Shown here: piece by piece, positions 8,591 to 15,172 of the stretch | Numbering within the stretch: the first letter of the stretch is position 1 | Layout: each line of letters opens with the position of its first letter | Source of the DNA: Desulfovibrionaceae bacterium | GTDB lineage: Bacteria; Pseudomonadota; Gammaproteobacteria; Burkholderiales; Burkholderiaceae_C | Length of the DNA: 15,426 nucleotides | NCBI GenBank assembly: GCA_009778355.1 | Contig: WRJY01000318.1 | Location: 1 to 15,426, forward strand | Reading direction: 5' to 3' | Notes under the pieces: generated by a model | What the model was told of the DNA's origin: nothing | The model's database searches: none | What the model saw: the letters and a program-made list of their open reading frames with translations, nothing else | Translations under genes and position numbers: made by a program

Positions 8591-9555
8591 ATCTCGTGCG
8601 CCTTCACGCGCGGATCGATCACGGCGTACAGCACATCGACGGCGAAGTTGACCAGCACCACCATCGCCGCCAGCAGCATCACGCAGTTGCGCACCACGAT
8701 CACGTCGCGGTTGGCGATGCTCTGGAAGATCAGGCGCCCCAGGCCCGGCAGATAAAAGACGTTCTCGATCACGATGGCGCCCGCCAGCAGCTCGGCCAAT
8801 TGCAGTCCCATGACGGTGATGACCGCGATCATGGCGTTGCGCAGCACGTGGCCCCACAGCGTGGCGCGGCGGCTCAGGCCCTTGGCGCGCGCGGTGCGCA
8901 CGAAGTCCTCGCGCAGCACCTCCAGCACCGCCGAACGGGTAAAGCGCGCCAGAATCGCCGCCTGCGCCACGGCCAGCGACACGGCGGGCAGGATGAGCGA
9001 TTTCAGGCCCTGCCACAGCCCCAGCCACAGGCCGGCGCTGAAATGCCAGCCGTCGAAGCCGCCCGCCGACAGCCACTGTAAGCGCACCGAAAACAGCAGG
9101 ATCAGCAAAATGGCGAACCAGAAACTGGGCACGGCGATGCCGATCTGCGCCAGCGCCATCAGACCCACGTCGGCGGCGCCGCGGTGGCGAGCGGCGGCCA
9201 GCACGCCCGCCGGCAGCGCGATGGCGGCGGTCAGCAGCATCGCCAGCACGGCCAGCGGCGCGGTGAGCGTCAGGCGCTCGGCGATCAGAGCCGCCACTGG
9301 CGTGCCGTAGCTGTACGAAAGGCCCATGTCGCCGCGCAGCAGGCCGCCGATCCATTCGGCGTAACGGGCCAGGGCAGGGCGGTTCAGCCCCAATTCGGCA
9401 GCCTTGGCGGCGACCGCAGCGGGGTCGGCGTCCGGCCCCATCAGCACCTGCGCGGCGTTGCCGGGCAGCACCTCCAGCACCGCGAACACGATCGCGCTGG
9501 CCGCCACCAGGGTGGCAAGCAGCGTCAGCAGGCGCTTGAAAAGGAAAAGGCTCAT
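8587..9555 (-). CDS. Peptide ABC transporter permease (DppB type), 322 aa
   Basis: First gene of the leftward operon and partner of the DppC-type permease. DppB hallmarks are MSLFLFKRLLTLLATLVAAS as the first membrane segment and the periplasmic LGLNRPALARYAEWIGGLLRGDMG. The EAA loop ARAKGLSRRATLWGHVLRNA and the C-terminal VVLVNFAVDVLYAVIDPRVK follow. About six membrane segments and normal family length. The operon promoter must lie in the 101-nt gap before the divergent ferredoxin gene. That gap holds GATAAT-like motifs on both strands and a CCGGATAATCCGG palindrome (9614-9626), but no clear -35/-10 pair can be assigned. Confidence 0.93.
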   Translation of the reverse strand: MSLFLFKRLLTLLATLVAASAIVFAVLEVLPGNAAQVLMGPDADPAAVAAKAAELGLNRPALARYAEWIGGLLRGDMGLSYSYGTPVAALIAERLTLTAPLAVLAMLLTAAIALPAGVLAAARHRGAADVGLMALAQIGIAVPSFWFAILLILLFSVRLQWLSAGGFDGWHFSAGLWLGLWQGLKSLILPAVSLAVAQAAILARFTRSAVLEVLREDFVRTARAKGLSRRATLWGHVLRNAMIAVITVMGLQLAELLAGAIVIENVFYLPGLGRLIFQSIANRDVIVVRNCVMLLAAMVVLVNFAVDVLYAVIDPRVKAHEI

Positions 9556-9656
9556 GCGTGGGCAGGGTCGGCGGCGGCATTATCGGCACATTGCAGCCCG
9601 ATGCGGCGCGGGGCCGGATAATCCGGGCTGTTCTTTTTCCACCCGTTCACGAAGCC

Positions 9657-9908
9657 ATGGCGCTCACGATTACCGCCGAGTGCATCAACTGCGATGTCTG
9701 CGAACCCGAATGCCCCAACGAGGCGATCTCGATGGGCGGCGAGTACTACCGCATCGACCCCGGCCGGTGCACCGAATGCGTCGGCCACTTCGACGAGCCG
9801 CAGTGCGTGCAGGTGTGCCCGGTGGCGTGCATTCCGGTTGATCCGCAGCGCGTGGAGGGCCGCGACGCGCTGTGGCGGAAATACCGCCAACTGCTGCTGA
9901 TGGCATGA
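9657..9908 (+). CDS. YfhL-type 2[4Fe-4S] ferredoxin (83 aa)
   Basis: Small cytoplasmic electron carrier. The first cluster motif is C9-x2-C12-x2-C15-x3-C19 (CINCDVCEPECP). The second is C38-x2-C41-x8-C50-x3-C54 (CTEC...CVQVCP), where the long x8 spacing is the mark of the YfhL/Allochromatium-type dicluster ferredoxins. An extra Cys is at 58 and a C-terminal helix follows (about 70-82). The start is ATG 9657 (MALTITAEC). The same frame is open back to 9558, but that stretch is the divergent intergenic region and gives no family sequence. It overlaps purN by ATGA, so it probably shares a transcript with purN and the methyltransferase; the electron partner is unknown. Confidence 0.93.
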   Translation: MALTITAECINCDVCEPECPNEAISMGGEYYRIDPGRCTECVGHFDEPQCVQVCPVACIPVDPQRVEGRDALWRKYRQLLLMA

Positions 9909-10486
9909 AGAACATCGTCATCCTGATCTCCGGCAGCGGCAGCAACATGGCGGCCATCGTACGGGCCGCCGGGCGGCAACGCTGGGCCGAACGCCTGAAC
10001 GCCCGCGTGGCGGCGGTCATCAGCAACCGCCCCGATGCGCGGGGCCTGCAACTGGCCGCCAACGCCGGCATTGCCACCGCCGTGGTGGACCACAAAAGCT
10101 TTGCCGGCCGCGAGCCGTTCGAGGCCGCGCTGATGCAAGCCATCGACGCCCATGCCCCCGCGCTGGTGGCGCTGGCCGGCTTCATGCGCATCCTCACGCC
10201 CGGCTTCGTGGCGCATTACGCGGGGCGCCTGCTCAACATCCACCCCAGCCTGCTGCCGGCGTTTGCCGGCCTGCACACACACCAGCGCGCCATCGACGAA
10301 GGCTGCAAGCTGGCCGGCGCCACCGTGCACCGCGTGACCGCGGAGCTGGATCACGGCGACATCCTGGCGCAGGCGGCAGTGCCCGTGCTGCCCGGCGACA
10401 CCGCCGAAACACTGGCCGCGCGCGTGTTGACGCAGGAGCACCTGATCTACCCCCGCGCCATCGCCGACTTGCTGCGAACGCTGTAG
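9905..10486 (+). CDS. purN: Phosphoribosylglycinamide formyltransferase PurN (193 aa)
   Basis: Third step of purine synthesis: transfers a formyl group from 10-formyltetrahydrofolate to GAR in the cytosol. The N-terminal phosphate-binding loop ISGSGSNM (8-15), FMRILTP, and the active-site block NIHPSLLPAF followed by GLHTHQRAI and ELDHGDI are all present. They include the Asn, His and Asp that correspond to the catalytic residues of E. coli PurN. The start at 9905 (MKNIVILIS) uses the ATGA overlap with the ferredoxin gene; the open frame back to 9872 is not needed. Length is slightly below the roughly 210 aa of E. coli PurN. The next gene begins 8 nt downstream. Confidence 0.96.
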   Translation: MKNIVILISGSGSNMAAIVRAAGRQRWAERLNARVAAVISNRPDARGLQLAANAGIATAVVDHKSFAGREPFEAALMQAIDAHAPALVALAGFMRILTPGFVAHYAGRLLNIHPSLLPAFAGLHTHQRAIDEGCKLAGATVHRVTAELDHGDILAQAAVPVLPGDTAETLAARVLTQEHLIYPRAIADLLRTL

Positions 10487-10494
10487 TTTTTCCG

Positions 10495-11784
10495 ATGCAT
10501 CCCAAAGCCCTGCTCGACACCGCCACCGAACTGGTGCGCCGCGCGCTGCTGCTCGAACACCCGGCTGACGCGGTGGTGTCGCGTTTTTTCCGCGAGCGCC
10601 GCGACCTTGGCCCGCGCGAGCGCGCCACCCTGGCCGAAACGGCCTACGCCGTGCTGCGGCGCAAGCCATTGTTCGAGCACCTGGCGCGCGCCGGCAGCGG
10701 GCCGCGCGAGCGGCGGCTAGCCATTCTGGGCTTTCATGCGCCGCGCGATTTCGTCAAGCAGGCGCTCACGGTGGGCGAACAGTCCTGGCTCAACATCTGC
10801 GACGCCGTGCCGCCGTCCGAGTTGCCGCCGGCCTGCCGCCACAACCTGCCGCAATGGCTGGCCGAGCGCCTGCAAGCGCAACTGGGCGATGGCGGCGAAT
10901 TCGACGCCCTGGCTGCCGCGCTGCTGGAGATCGCGCCGCTGGACTTGCGCGTCAACACCCTGCGTATCAAGAGAGAACAGGCCGCGCAAGAGCTGCAAGC
11001 TGCCGGCATCGCCGCCGCCGCCACGCCTTATTCGCCCTGGGGCCTGCGCGTGCGCGGCAAGCCGGCGCTGAACAAACTGGACGTGTTCACGCGCGGCGCG
11101 CTCGAAGTACAGGACGAAGGCTCGCAGTTGCTGGCGCTGCTGCTGGAGGCGCGGCGCGGCGAAATGGTGGCCGACTTTTGCGCCGGCGCCGGCGGCAAGA
11201 CGCTGGTCATCGGCGCGGCCATGCGCAACACCGGGCGGCTGTATGCGTTCGACGTTTCACTGCACCGGCTGGAAGCGCTCAAACCGCGCCTTGCGCGCAG
11301 CGGCCTGTCCAACGTGCATCCGGTGGCCATCGCGCACGAGCGCGACGAGCGCATCAAGCGCCTGGCCGGCAAACTCGACCGCGTGCTGGTCGATGCGCCG
11401 TGCTCCGGCCTGGGCACGCTGCGCCGCAATCCCGACCTGAAGTGGCGCCAGTCGCCCGAGGCCGTGCGGGAACTGGCGGCCAAGCAACAGGCCATCCTCG
11501 GCAGCGCAGCGCGGCTGCTCAAGCCCGGCGGACGGCTGGTGTACGCCACGTGCAGCCTGCTGCCAGACGAAAACGAGGCCATCGCCCAAGCCTTCAGCGC
11601 CGCGCACCCCGGCTTTGCCGCTCTGAACGTGGCCGGCCTGCTGCAAGCCCTGAAAATCCCCGCCGCCCCCGCCCTGTGCAGCCCAGCGGTGGGCAGCGAA
11701 GCCGAAGCTGGCCGCTTTCTGCGCCTGTGGCCGCACCGGCACGGCACCGACGGCTTTTTCGCCGCGATCTGGCAGCGGTGTTGA
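10495..11784 (+). CDS. RsmB/NOP-family RNA cytosine-5 methyltransferase (429 aa)
   Basis: S-adenosylmethionine-dependent m5C methyltransferase, probably acting on 16S rRNA. The N-terminal region (about 1-140) is helical and probably binds RNA. Then come LDLRVNTLR (149-157), motif I DFCAGAGGKT (227-236), DVSLHRLEALKPRLARSG, motif IV DAPCSGLGTLRRNPD (300-314, Cys303) and motif VI ATCSLLPDENE (351-361, Cys353). The two Cys match the release and nucleophile cysteines of the family. Burkholderiales often carry more than one RsmB-like protein. The copy beside purN may be a paralog and not the C967 enzyme itself, so no symbol is given. Only 8 nt separate it from purN and no clear Shine-Dalgarno is seen, which suggests translational coupling. 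Confidence 0.88.
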   Translation: MHPKALLDTATELVRRALLLEHPADAVVSRFFRERRDLGPRERATLAETAYAVLRRKPLFEHLARAGSGPRERRLAILGFHAPRDFVKQALTVGEQSWLNICDAVPPSELPPACRHNLPQWLAERLQAQLGDGGEFDALAAALLEIAPLDLRVNTLRIKREQAAQELQAAGIAAAATPYSPWGLRVRGKPALNKLDVFTRGALEVQDEGSQLLALLLEARRGEMVADFCAGAGGKTLVIGAAMRNTGRLYAFDVSLHRLEALKPRLARSGLSNVHPVAIAHERDERIKRLAGKLDRVLVDAPCSGLGTLRRNPDLKWRQSPEAVRELAAKQQAILGSAARLLKPGGRLVYATCSLLPDENEAIAQAFSAAHPGFAALNVAGLLQALKIPAAPALCSPAVGSEAEAGRFLRLWPHRHGTDGFFAAIWQRC

Positions 11785-12033
11785 ATGGCATGGCGCAGGC
11801 CCTGCTGAACAGGCTCTCACATGCAACGCTTTTTCAGAAAACGTCCTTCCATGTCCTCGCATGTGCCAGCCAATCCCGCAAATACCGCACCTCGCCCCGG
11901 TGAAATGTCTCACTCCCATTCACACTCCGCAGACCACGCCAAGGCGTCCATAGCCGGGATTTCCCCGGCCAGCGGGGGCGGCGCCCCCTCGATGGGGGCG
12001 TCGCAACATCACGAAGCCAATGAAGCTTTGGGA
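11785..12033. repeat. Hairpin-rich gap before tadA
   Basis: About 250 bases without a supported gene. Two hairpins stand out: GCCGGG/CCCGGC (11953-11958/11964-11969) and CGCCCCC/GGGGGCG (11982-11988/11994-12000). The latter can compete with a G-run at 11974-11978. The downstream ORF stays open through here (from ATG 11821), giving His/Ser-rich and low-complexity residues that match no TadA N-terminus. This looks like an intergenic palindromic repeat read through by chance. Confidence 0.5.
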
Positions 12034-13395
12034 ATGTCTGACACCGACGCCATGCGCCTGGCCCTGGCCGAAGCGCGCGCCGCCTTTGCCGCGGGCGAGG
12101 TGCCGGTGGGCGCGGTGGTGGTGCAGGGCGGGCGCGTCATCGCCACCGGGCGCAACGCGCCGATTGCCGGGCGCGACCCCACGGCGCACGCCGAAATCGC
12201 CGCCTTGCGCGCCGCCGCCGCGCGGCTGGGCAACTACCGGCTGGACGGCTGCACGCTTTACGTCACGCTGGAGCCGTGCGCCATGTGCGCCGGCGCCATG
12301 CTGCACGCGCGGCTGGATCGGGTGGTCTATGGCGCACCCGACCCCAAAACCGGCGCGGCCGGCAGCGTGCTCGATTTGTTCGGCGACCCGCGTCTGAACC
12401 ACCGCACGCAAGTGCAGGGCGGCGTGCTGGCCGGTGAGTGCGGCGCACTGCTGCGCCAGTTCTTCGAGCCGCGCCGCGCCAACCCCATGCCCCTGCGCGA
12501 CGACGCCTTGCGCACCCCCGACAGCGCCTTTGCCAATCTGCCCGGCTACCCTTGGCCGCCTCATTACGTCAGCGACCTGCCGGCGCTCGGCGGCCTGCGC
12601 CTGCATTACCTGGACGAAGGGCCGCCGGATGCGCCACTCACCTGGCTGTGCCTGCACGGCAACCCGGCCTGGAGCTACCTGTATCGCCACATGATCCCCG
12701 TGTGGACGGCGGCGGGCCACCGCGTGGTGGCGCCCGATCTGATCGGCTTTGGCAAGAGCGACAAGCCCAAGAAAGAGGGCGCGCACAGCTTCGCCTGGCA
12801 CCGCCAGGTACTACTGGAGTTGCTGGAGCGGTTGGACCTGCGCCGCGTGGTGCTGGTGGTGCAGGACTGGGGCGGACTGCTGGGCCTGACGTTGCCTCAC
12901 GCTGCGCCGGAGCGCTTCCACGGCCTGCTGGCGATGAACACCATGCTGGCCACCGGCCAGACGCCGCTGTCAGCCGGCTTCATCGCCTGGCGCGAGATGT
13001 GCGCCAGCAAGCCGGCGTTCGACATCGCGCGGCTGCTGGCGCGCGGCAACCCGCACATGACGCCCGCCGAATGCGCCGCGTACATGGTGCCGTTTCCAGA
13101 TGCTGGCCACCGCGCCGCCACACGCGCCTTTCCGGCGCTGGTGCCCGAGCGCCCCGGCGACGGCGGCGCCGCCGTGTCGCGCGCCGCCCGCGAGTTCTGG
13201 CGCCAGCAGTGGCAGGGCTGCAGCTTGCTGGTGATCGGCGCGCAAGACCCGGTACTGGGCGAGCCGGTCATGCGCGCTCTGCGTGACGACATTCGCGGCT
13301 GCCCCGAACCCTGGGCGCTGCCGCGAGCCGGCCACTTCGTCCCCGAACACGGACGCGCAATCGCCGAGCGCGCGCTGGCGCATTTTTCTTGCTGA
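12034..13395 (+). CDS. tadA: TadA tRNA adenosine deaminase fused to DhlA-like haloalkane dehalogenase (453 aa)
   Basis: Residues 1-147 are TadA, which deaminates A34 of tRNA-Arg(ACG) to inosine. The zinc ligands are H52 (HAE, with catalytic E54), C82 and C85 (PCAMC), and the ending QFFEPRR is a normal TadA terminus. With no stop, residues about 152-453 continue as an alpha/beta-hydrolase of haloalkane dehalogenase subfamily I: RTPDSAFANLPGYPW, LHGNPAWSYLYR (oxyanion loop) and QDWGG. Nucleophile D278, halide-binding W279, cap W319 (GFIAWRE), acid D405 and base H434 (AGHF) are all present. The start at 12034 (MSDTDAMRLAL) fits TadA; the open frame back to 11821 is probably not translated. An internal ATG at 12487 (MPLRDDALRTPD) could start the hydrolase alone. 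The real substrate of the second domain is unproven. Confidence 0.85.
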   Translation: MSDTDAMRLALAEARAAFAAGEVPVGAVVVQGGRVIATGRNAPIAGRDPTAHAEIAALRAAAARLGNYRLDGCTLYVTLEPCAMCAGAMLHARLDRVVYGAPDPKTGAAGSVLDLFGDPRLNHRTQVQGGVLAGECGALLRQFFEPRRANPMPLRDDALRTPDSAFANLPGYPWPPHYVSDLPALGGLRLHYLDEGPPDAPLTWLCLHGNPAWSYLYRHMIPVWTAAGHRVVAPDLIGFGKSDKPKKEGAHSFAWHRQVLLELLERLDLRRVVLVVQDWGGLLGLTLPHAAPERFHGLLAMNTMLATGQTPLSAGFIAWREMCASKPAFDIARLLARGNPHMTPAECAAYMVPFPDAGHRAATRAFPALVPERPGDGGAAVSRAAREFWRQQWQGCSLLVIGAQDPVLGEPVMRALRDDIRGCPEPWALPRAGHFVPEHGRAIAERALAHFSC

Positions 13396-13444
13396 AATCT
13401 GGAATTCAACCTGGGAACGGCAGTTGAACGCGCTTGGAGGCAGG

Positions 13445-13505
13445 GCCTGTTCACGCTATTTTCATGGAGTCCGCAAGGCAGTAAAAGGGCGCCATGAAAA
13501 GATCA
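13445..13505. repeat. Imperfect inverted repeat downstream of the fusion gene
   Basis: In the 159-base gap between the fusion gene and the tRNA, TTTTCATGG (13459-13467) and CCATGAAAA (13492-13500) form 9-bp arms around a 24-nt loop. The segment opens with GCCTGTTCACG, resembling the first bases of the palindrome family at 5641 and 13929 (CCTGTTTACG). It may be a terminator-like structure or a repeat relic; there is no T tract. Confidence 0.35.
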
Positions 13506-13554
13506 CGTCGCAGAGACCGTGCGAGGCTTTTGTGGACTTCCCTTGGGTGAGTTC

Positions 13555-13645
<91 letters not shown>

Positions 13646-13651
13646 GGGAGG

Positions 13652-13724
13652 GTGGGGACAGTCCATCCATTGCTGAACCATCCCACCTAAGAACCGGACT
13701 TGCGACTTTCACCGCATCCGGCTC
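13652..13724 (-). other. Group II intron 3' remnant (domains V and VI)
   Basis: Positions 13691-13724, read on the - strand, form a 34-nt domain V. The lower stem is GAGCCGGA/TCCGGTTC with the conserved AGC triad. A 2-nt AG bulge and an upper stem GCGGT-GAAA-GTCGC follow. The following bases to about 13652 can form a domain VI-like arm closed by GGTGGG/CCCACC. No reverse transcriptase/maturase coding sequence is visible upstream in the intron (towards higher coordinates), so this is a 3' fragment. Its 3' end lies only about 6 nt from the tRNA-Ser 5' end. Confidence 0.8.
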
Positions 13725-13734
13725 AAGCGCAACA

Positions 13735-13860
13735 TCCCAAGTAAGCTTTCGATAGTACACCATTTTTGGAAAACCTGATCGAAGTGTCAGCCAAAAATGG
13801 AAATGTCCCCTTCCGAGCAAAGCAGAGATGTCCCCTGAGCGGTGGAGCGTGGGGACTGTG
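13735..13860. mobile_element. IS-end-like remnant with TGTC(C) repeats
   Basis: CCATTTTTGG (13760-13769) and CCAAAAATGG (13791-13800) form an inverted repeat. TGTCA and two TGTCCCC motifs follow at about 13786, 13805 and 13830, with GGGGACTGT near 13851. Multiple subterminal TGTC(C) repeats are typical of some IS families (for example IS21-type ends), but no transposase is present, so the family is a guess. Confidence 0.3.
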
Positions 13861-13928
13861 CGCCAGGACAGGCGCGGTGGCGAGTTGGCTGCACGCTCGG
13901 GCTGCATGATGCCTTGGGCGAGCGCCTT

Positions 13929-13978
13929 AGAGCCTGTTTACGATCTCAGCAGGCCCGCTGAGATCGCAAACAGGCTCT
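13929..13978. repeat. Palindrome, copy 2 of the dispersed repeat
   Basis: Arms 13929-13950 and 13957-13978 are complementary over 22 bp with one mismatch and a 6-nt centre. The arms match those of the copy at 5641-5688 except for a few bases. Unlike copy 1 it sits in non-coding, remnant-rich sequence. Confidence 0.9.
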
Positions 13979-14174
13979 TGCGCTGGTGGACTCTTCGATT
14001 GGCGCTTCAACCAAAAACGGCAGCGGCAGGCCTGATCGGCTCATGCATCGCGCCGTCATGCTGAGTTCGATGACAAGAACTATCGCCTTGCCGCGCCAGC
14101 GGGCTACTTATCGGCCTTTCAATCACTCGGGCCGCAATTTCACCAGACTCATGCCTCGCTGGAAAAGACGCCGC
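13979..14174. other. No recognisable gene
   Basis: I see no gene here. One + frame is open from 14036 to the TAG at 14231 (65 codons, reading DDKNYRLAAPAGYLSAFQS and on to LRFYISLMYLDIRD) without a good start codon. It could be the tail of a decayed gene but matches nothing I recognise. Confidence 0.3.
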
Positions 14175-14203
14175 TTGACGGGCTGGTCTTGCGGTTCTAT
14201 ATT
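14175..14203 (+). promoter_or_regulatory. Sigma70-like promoter
   Basis: TTGACG at 14175-14180 and TATATT at 14198-14203 are separated by exactly 17 bp, close to consensus at both hexamers. Transcription would start near 14210 and run rightward. AAGGGA (14224-14229) then stands 6 nt before an ATG at 14236, which makes a complete initiation region. Confidence 0.5.
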
Positions 14204-14235
14204 AGCCTCATGTACTTAGATATAAGGGATTAGTC

Positions 14236-14640
14236 ATGCCGGCTGATCCACGTATTACTGCAAATCTCGAGCGGCAGCGCGCAAGCGTGCCCTGCCTGTG
14301 GCACACTGGTCATCAGTTCCGCAGGCTGGTACTGACGTGCATTCGCTGTCTGGTTGACCGCAGCGTGCGAAGCGATGTCCGTGCGTTGGGCGCTCATCGA
14401 GGAACCGCGCGGTGTAGGGTGGTAGTGATGATGCACCTTGAGCAAACACCCCCGTCGCTCCAAAGCAACACGCCATCTTGCTCGACGCCGTGCAAGCGCG
14501 GGCTGCGTGGGATCGCTTCGGGCGCCCCGTGGTCCGCAGCCAGCTACAGCAAGATCAACGGCATTCGTCAAAAAATAATTCATTCACAGCCGCTCATGCA
14601 CGTTTCGCAATACCTTGCAAGCCAAATCGATCATAAATAA
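14236..14640 (+). CDS. Doubtful ORF behind a good promoter (134 aa)
   Basis: I do not recognise this product. It is listed because promoter, ribosome binding site (AAGGGA, 6 nt spacing) and ATG line up. The first 45 residues (MPADPRITANLERQRASV, then WHTGHQFRRLVL) are plausible protein, but the rest has mixed composition, many Cys and Ser, no domain and no clear codon bias. Competing frames on the - strand (14255-14476, 14230-14583) are equally open. It may be a small real gene frameshifted downstream, a transcribed RNA, or a decayed remnant. It ends just before the next gene. Confidence 0.2.
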   Translation: MPADPRITANLERQRASVPCLWHTGHQFRRLVLTCIRCLVDRSVRSDVRALGAHRGTARCRVVVMMHLEQTPPSLQSNTPSCSTPCKRGLRGIASGAPWSAASYSKINGIRQKIIHSQPLMHVSQYLASQIDHK

Positions 14641-14642
14641 AC

Positions 14643-14984
14643 ATGAAAACCATGAAAAATGTCATGCTTTTTGCCATTTGCGCCATGGCCTGTGCAACGG
14701 GCGCCACGGCGCAAACTGCCAGCCGTATTGCCGGGTTGCACCCGGACCGGCGCCCCGATGACGCGCCGCGTGTCCCCGAGGCCGCTCGCACGCCCGCGCA
14801 GGTGGAACAGACGCTGTATGGCGTCGAGAAGCCCATCCCCGGCAACGTCGAGCTGATTGCGGCCACGGGAAACTGGTGGGTACCTCTGCGCCAGCCCGGC
14901 ATGAACGCGCCGTATGACCTGCGCGGCTGGCACAGCGCGGCGCCCTCGGATACGCCGTCAACCGCCATGCCACTGGCGCGTTAG
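14643..14984 (+). CDS. Secreted protein of unknown function (113 aa)
   Basis: A clear Sec signal peptide covers residues 1-23 (MKTMKNVMLFAICAMACATG, cleavage after ATA). The mature part is about 90 residues and rich in Pro, Ala and Arg. It opens with TASRIAGLHPDRRPDDAPR, contains NVELIAATGNWWVPLRQPG and ends with MNAPYDLRGWHSAAPSDT. There are no Cys after the signal peptide and no membrane segment, so it is presumably periplasmic or secreted. An alternative start is ATG 14652. No strong Shine-Dalgarno is visible. A perfect 15-bp hairpin follows the stop, so it is probably monocistronic or the end of a unit. Codon use is like the GC-rich core. No family is recognised. Confidence 0.7.
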   Translation: MKTMKNVMLFAICAMACATGATAQTASRIAGLHPDRRPDDAPRVPEAARTPAQVEQTLYGVEKPIPGNVELIAATGNWWVPLRQPGMNAPYDLRGWHSAAPSDTPSTAMPLAR

Positions 14985-15025
14985 CAAATGGCCGCCTTAC
15001 CCATGCAACCAAGCATCCCGCATTC

Positions 15026-15062
15026 AAGCCGTTTCATCGCGCGAGCGATGAAACGGCTTTCC
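15026..15062 (+). terminator. Hairpin terminator after the secreted-protein gene
   Basis: Arms 15026-15040 and 15045-15059 form a perfect 15-bp stem with a GCGA tetraloop, followed by only a short T run (TT plus one). It is well placed 40 nt after the stop and should end or stabilise the upstream transcript; the T-poor tail makes efficient intrinsic termination uncertain. Confidence 0.65.
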
Positions 15063-15067
15063 GTCAT

Positions 15068-15166
15068 CGTCGGCGCCTGCATCCGCAGGTATCCACGATA
15101 CCGCCGACGGGCAGAAGGGGTTCGCAACCCCGTGTGCCGTCAAGTTCTCTCTCAACCCCTCAGGAG
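15068..15166 (+). promoter_or_regulatory. Structured 5' leader, possible three-way junction
   Basis: P1 15068-15075/15102-15109 (8 bp) encloses P2 15076-15080/15085-15089 (5 bp) and P3 15090-15093/15097-15100 (4 bp) with almost no unpaired bases, forming a compact three-way junction. Next is a hairpin GGGGTT-CGC-AACCCC (15117-15131). Its outer stem (15106-15113 with 15135-15141) reuses bases 15106-15109 of P1, so the two folds exclude each other. AGGAG at 15162-15166 is the ribosome binding site of the next gene. A second AACCCC at 15154-15159 could also pair with the GGGGTT. Folding was done by eye; the element matches no riboswitch I know. Confidence 0.4.
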
Positions 15167-15172
15167 TTTTTC

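Noticed and set aside
8591..9589. N-terminal extension of the DppC-type permease frame to 9589
   Set aside because: The extension overlaps the DppB-type gene in another frame and is Arg/Gly/Ala-rich; the ATGA overlap at 8587-8590 fixes the start.
9579..9630. Divergent promoter pair with an operator between the ferredoxin and permease genes
   Set aside because: GATAAT-like motifs and a small palindrome exist, but no -35 box at correct spacing could be found on either strand.
9872..9904. Upstream start for PurN at 9872
   Set aside because: Family proteins begin at MKNIVILIS; the ATGA overlap at 9905 is the natural start.
11821..12033. N-terminal extension of TadA from ATG 11821
   Set aside because: The stretch is hairpin-rich intergenic sequence, has no TadA-like residues, and a natural TadA start is at 12034.
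14230..14583. - strand ORFs in the 14.2-14.6 kb region
   Set aside because: No ribosome binding site, no domain and no codon bias; the frames are open only because the sequence is GC-rich.
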